DNA of 16,266 bases from an uncultured Clostridia bacterium (GTDB taxonomy: Bacteria > Bacillota > Clostridia > Oscillospirales > Acutalibacteraceae): contig CAMVYG010000026.1 of assembly GCA_947171615.1 (NCBI GenBank), forward strand, positions 1-16,266, read 5' to 3'. Shown here piece by piece: positions 14,582 through 16,266 of this stretch; within the stretch, counting starts at the first letter, position 1; every line of letters starts with the position of its first letter. The position numbers and the translations under genes were made by a program. The notes beneath the pieces were generated by a model. That model searched no databases, was not told where the DNA came from, and saw nothing but the letters and a program-made list of their open reading frames with translations.

Positions 14582-14646
14582 AACACAACAGCTCCTTTCG
14601 TTTCCATCAAAAATCAGAATCGGGATTCTCCGCCGTTCCCGTTTGT

Positions 14647-14675
14647 ATTCTAGCACAGGATAAAGGGAAAAGCAA
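14647..14675 (-). promoter_or_regulatory. Promoter just past the MATE gene stop codon
   Basis: On the minus strand TTGCTT (14675-14670), 17-base spacer, TAGAAT (14652-14647), with TGC before the -10 box as an extended -10 element. It lies only 17 bases beyond the MATE stop codon and would start RNA near 14640. Confidence 0.65.
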
Positions 14676-14691
14676 GGAAAATTCACCTTTC

Positions 14692-16083
14692 CTAAGCCTG
14701 CGCCTCCCCGCAAAGGCCGGATTGCAGTTCTTTTACCGGTTCCTTTGCTGTTTCCGCCCTTTTCTGCTGCCTTGCCCAAATCAGGCACAGCGCCACACCT
14801 GCCGCTATGGAAAGCACATCGGTAACGGCTCCGGCAAAAATCAAACCCATCAGTTCAAAGGCCCCTTCCAGCAGATACAATACCGGCAGGAAAAAGATAC
14901 CCTTTTGCAGCAGGGCGGTCAAAGTGGCGAAGGAGACCTTTCCTGTGCCCTGCAAATAAACAGAGCAGAGCTGATAAATCCCATACAGCGGGCTGGCGAC
15001 CATGCTGCCAACCACCATGAGCTTACCATATTCCAGTACTTGGGGGTCATCCAAAAACGTAGTGACAAAAGCTTCCCTGCCCAGCAGAAATCCGGCTCCC
15101 AGAGCGGTGCTGACCAAGGTAGCCGCCACACCTGTTCCCATCAGGATCTTCCGCAGCCGCTTTTGATCTCCCGCACCAAAGGCATAGGAAATGGCAGGCT
15201 GGATTCCCATGCAGACTCCCATAACGATCATGCCTGTGAGCATACCGGCTTTCCCCGCTACACCGTTTGCCGCCACGGCGATATTGCCGTATTTTACCAG
15301 AAGCTGGTTGCTGAACATGGAGGAAAAGCACATCAGCACCGTACCGGCCGCCATAGGCAGGCCAAAGCCCAGGGTACGCAGAGCTATCTCCCTGCGCAGA
15401 GTAAAATACTTCGGTGAAATGGAAAAGCAGTCGCTTTTACGGATGTGCCGGAACACCAGCACACTGGATATCACATTTCCCAGCACTGTGGCAGCTGCGG
15501 CGCCGGCAATGCCCCAGCGGAACACCAGAATGAAAAGAGGGTCTAAAAGAATATTGGCAAACGTCCCCACCAGGCTGATCACCATGACGCTTCCGGAGGA
15601 GCCGTCTGCGCGAACGGCATTTCCCAACGCGCCGCTGAACATCATAAAGGGAGAGCCCAGGGCCACGATGGTAAGGTAAGTGGAGGCATAGCCCATAGTT
15701 TCACTGTCGGCTCCCATCATCCCCAGCAGAGGCTTCATAAAAGCCAGCATGGCTGCTGCCAAAATCACGCCCACGCCTACAGAACCCCACACACAGAAGG
15801 AGCTGTAATACTTTACCTTGTCCCGGTCTCCCTTCCCTAAAGCCATGGCGATGGCAGTGCAGGCGCCGGAACCAAACAGCGTTCCCATGCCGGTAAAAAT
15901 GTTAAAGGCCGGGCCCGAAAGGGAAATAGCCGCCACTTGCAGAGTTTCCCCGGTTTGGCCCATAAAGAATACGTCCGCCATATTGTAAAGCACATTGACG
16001 ATCATCACTACCACCACGGGCAGTCCCATCGTCAAAATCAGTTTCCACACAGGCGCTTCCTTCATCATTTTTTCGCTTGTCAT
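14692..16083 (-). CDS. MATE-family multidrug/Na+ efflux transporter
   Basis: 463 residues, the usual length for the family, with about 12 membrane helices in two homologous halves. The opening fits MATE/DinF proteins: PVWKLILTMGLPVVVVMIVN followed by VLYNMADVFFMGQTGE (about 31-46), with the conserved Pro22 in helix 1 and the usual small-residue-rich helix FTGMGTLFGSGACTAIAMALG. I chose the ATG at 16083, which has GGGAG 9 bases upstream; the frame stays open to 16257, but that stretch contains the promoter and does not look like protein. It should export drugs, metabolites or cationic compounds using a Na+ or H+ gradient; the substrate is unknown. It is transcribed from 16152-16180. Confidence 0.96.
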   Translation of the reverse strand: MTSEKMMKEAPVWKLILTMGLPVVVVMIVNVLYNMADVFFMGQTGETLQVAAISLSGPAFNIFTGMGTLFGSGACTAIAMALGKGDRDKVKYYSSFCVWGSVGVGVILAAAMLAFMKPLLGMMGADSETMGYASTYLTIVALGSPFMMFSGALGNAVRADGSSGSVMVISLVGTFANILLDPLFILVFRWGIAGAAAATVLGNVISSVLVFRHIRKSDCFSISPKYFTLRREIALRTLGFGLPMAAGTVLMCFSSMFSNQLLVKYGNIAVAANGVAGKAGMLTGMIVMGVCMGIQPAISYAFGAGDQKRLRKILMGTGVAATLVSTALGAGFLLGREAFVTTFLDDPQVLEYGKLMVVGSMVASPLYGIYQLCSVYLQGTGKVSFATLTALLQKGIFFLPVLYLLEGAFELMGLIFAGAVTDVLSIAAGVALCLIWARQQKRAETAKEPVKELQSGLCGEAQA

Positions 16084-16130
16084 ACTCCGGTTCTCCCTTT
16101 CCTGAACAATGACAGCTATTAAACCGACAC

Positions 16131-16159
16131 TTGTTCTTTTATTGTAATTCCAGTATAAT
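16131..16159 (+). promoter_or_regulatory. Opposing promoter sharing the -10 region of the MATE promoter
   Basis: TTGTTC (16131-16136), 17-base spacer, perfect TATAAT (16154-16159), pointing rightward out of the window. TTGTTCTTTT (16131-16140) and AAAAGAACAA (16171-16180) are exact inverted copies around a centre in the shared -10. ACACTTGTT (16127-16135) and AATAAGTGTT (16194-16203) are a second, imperfect flanking pair that could bind a regulator. Confidence 0.6.
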
Positions 16160-16180
16160 AGGGCGGAGAGAAAAGAACAA
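16152..16180 (-). promoter_or_regulatory. Promoter of the MATE gene
   Basis: On the minus strand TTGTTC (16180-16175), 17-base spacer, TATACT (16157-16152). Start near 16145, leader about 60 bases. Confidence 0.7.
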
Positions 16181-16232
16181 CCATCAATATCGCAATAAGT
16201 GTTGGAATAATACTTTTTGAGAACAAGAGGTA

Positions 16233-16255
16233 GTGTGAAAAATGCTTTTTCACAC
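16233..16255. other. Perfect 10-bp hairpin at the right edge
   Basis: GTGTGAAAAA (16233-16242) pairs with TTTTTCACAC (16246-16255) over a 3-base loop; ACCGTTTTT follows on the plus strand. It could be a weak terminator for the rightward transcript, an operator, or the start region of a gene beyond the edge: an ATG at 16242 and a GTG at 16235 are both open to the end, but their ribosome-site spacing is poor. Confidence 0.45.
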
Positions 16256-16266
16256 ACCGTTTTTGT

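Larger units (their letters stand above)
14426..14640 (-). ncRNA. Candidate small structured transcript of about 215 bases
   Basis: The unit has a near-consensus promoter (14647-14675) and an intrinsic terminator (14426-14470). Between them, read on the minus strand, are an ORF of 10 codons and successive stems: AAATTTCATA/TATGAAATTT (14582-14573 with 14550-14541), GGCGGGG with CCCC-T-GCC (14538-14520), CTTTC/GAAAG (14516-14503) and TGTCA/TGACA (14484-14472). Together they form a chain of hairpins ending in the terminator. It could be a small regulatory RNA, a leader-peptide mRNA, or an attenuated leader of rsgA. I do not recognise a known RNA family. Confidence 0.45.

Noticed and set aside
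16084..16257. N-terminal extension of the MATE protein to 16257.
   Set aside because: It would place the promoter and ribosome site inside the gene, and the extra residues are unlike MATE N-termini.

Overview
The window looks like chromosomal DNA from a Gram-positive, low- to mid-GC anaerobe of the class Clostridia, probably a gut member of the Oscillospirales. The grounds are strong AGGAGG-type ribosome sites, TTGNNN-17-TATAAT promoters, an S-layer-homology surface protein, LplABC/YesMN-type sugar-transport genes and intergenic Clostridia-style repeats. The assignment comes from gene content and style only; no marker gene fixes the species.

Region 1 (1-10577) is a carbohydrate-use locus built around a divergent promoter region at 6076-6310. 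Leftward run two ABC permeases (5164-6075, 4279-5142), a solute-binding lipoprotein (2580-4211) and a YesM-type sensor histidine kinase (1-2347, C-terminus cut off by the window edge). Rightward run a compact YesN/AraC-type response regulator (6311-7069), a cytoplasmic glycosidase with a predicted six-hairpin barrel (7216-9429) and a uroporphyrinogen-decarboxylase-superfamily protein (9434-10489), closed by a strong terminator. The likely logic is that the kinase senses an external sugar or glycan fragment, the regulator switches on both arms, the transporter imports the oligosaccharide (its ATPase must be encoded elsewhere), the glycosidase cleaves it, and the UroD-like enzyme does an unknown further step. 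The kinase has an unusual doubled sensor region.

Region 2 (10732-13131) has a small four-helix membrane protein of the putative ABC-transporter type IV (CmpB) family, divergent from an S-layer-anchored phosphodiester glycosidase. The two appear to share an overlapping bidirectional promoter around 11225-11277.

Region 3 (13141-16266) is leftward: the ribosome-assembly GTPase RsgA, a 500-base intergenic region, and a MATE-family efflux pump. The intergenic region is not empty. It holds a short element with terminal inverted repeats, and what looks like a self-contained transcript of about 215 bases with its own promoter, a 10-codon ORF, a chain of hairpins and an intrinsic terminator. The MATE promoter is again overlapped by an opposing promoter that points out of the window.

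The best candidates for something undescribed are the sensor-transporter-glycosidase-UroD-like locus as a unit, and the small structured transcript at 14426-14641. No tRNA, rRNA, CRISPR array, transposase or phage gene was seen.
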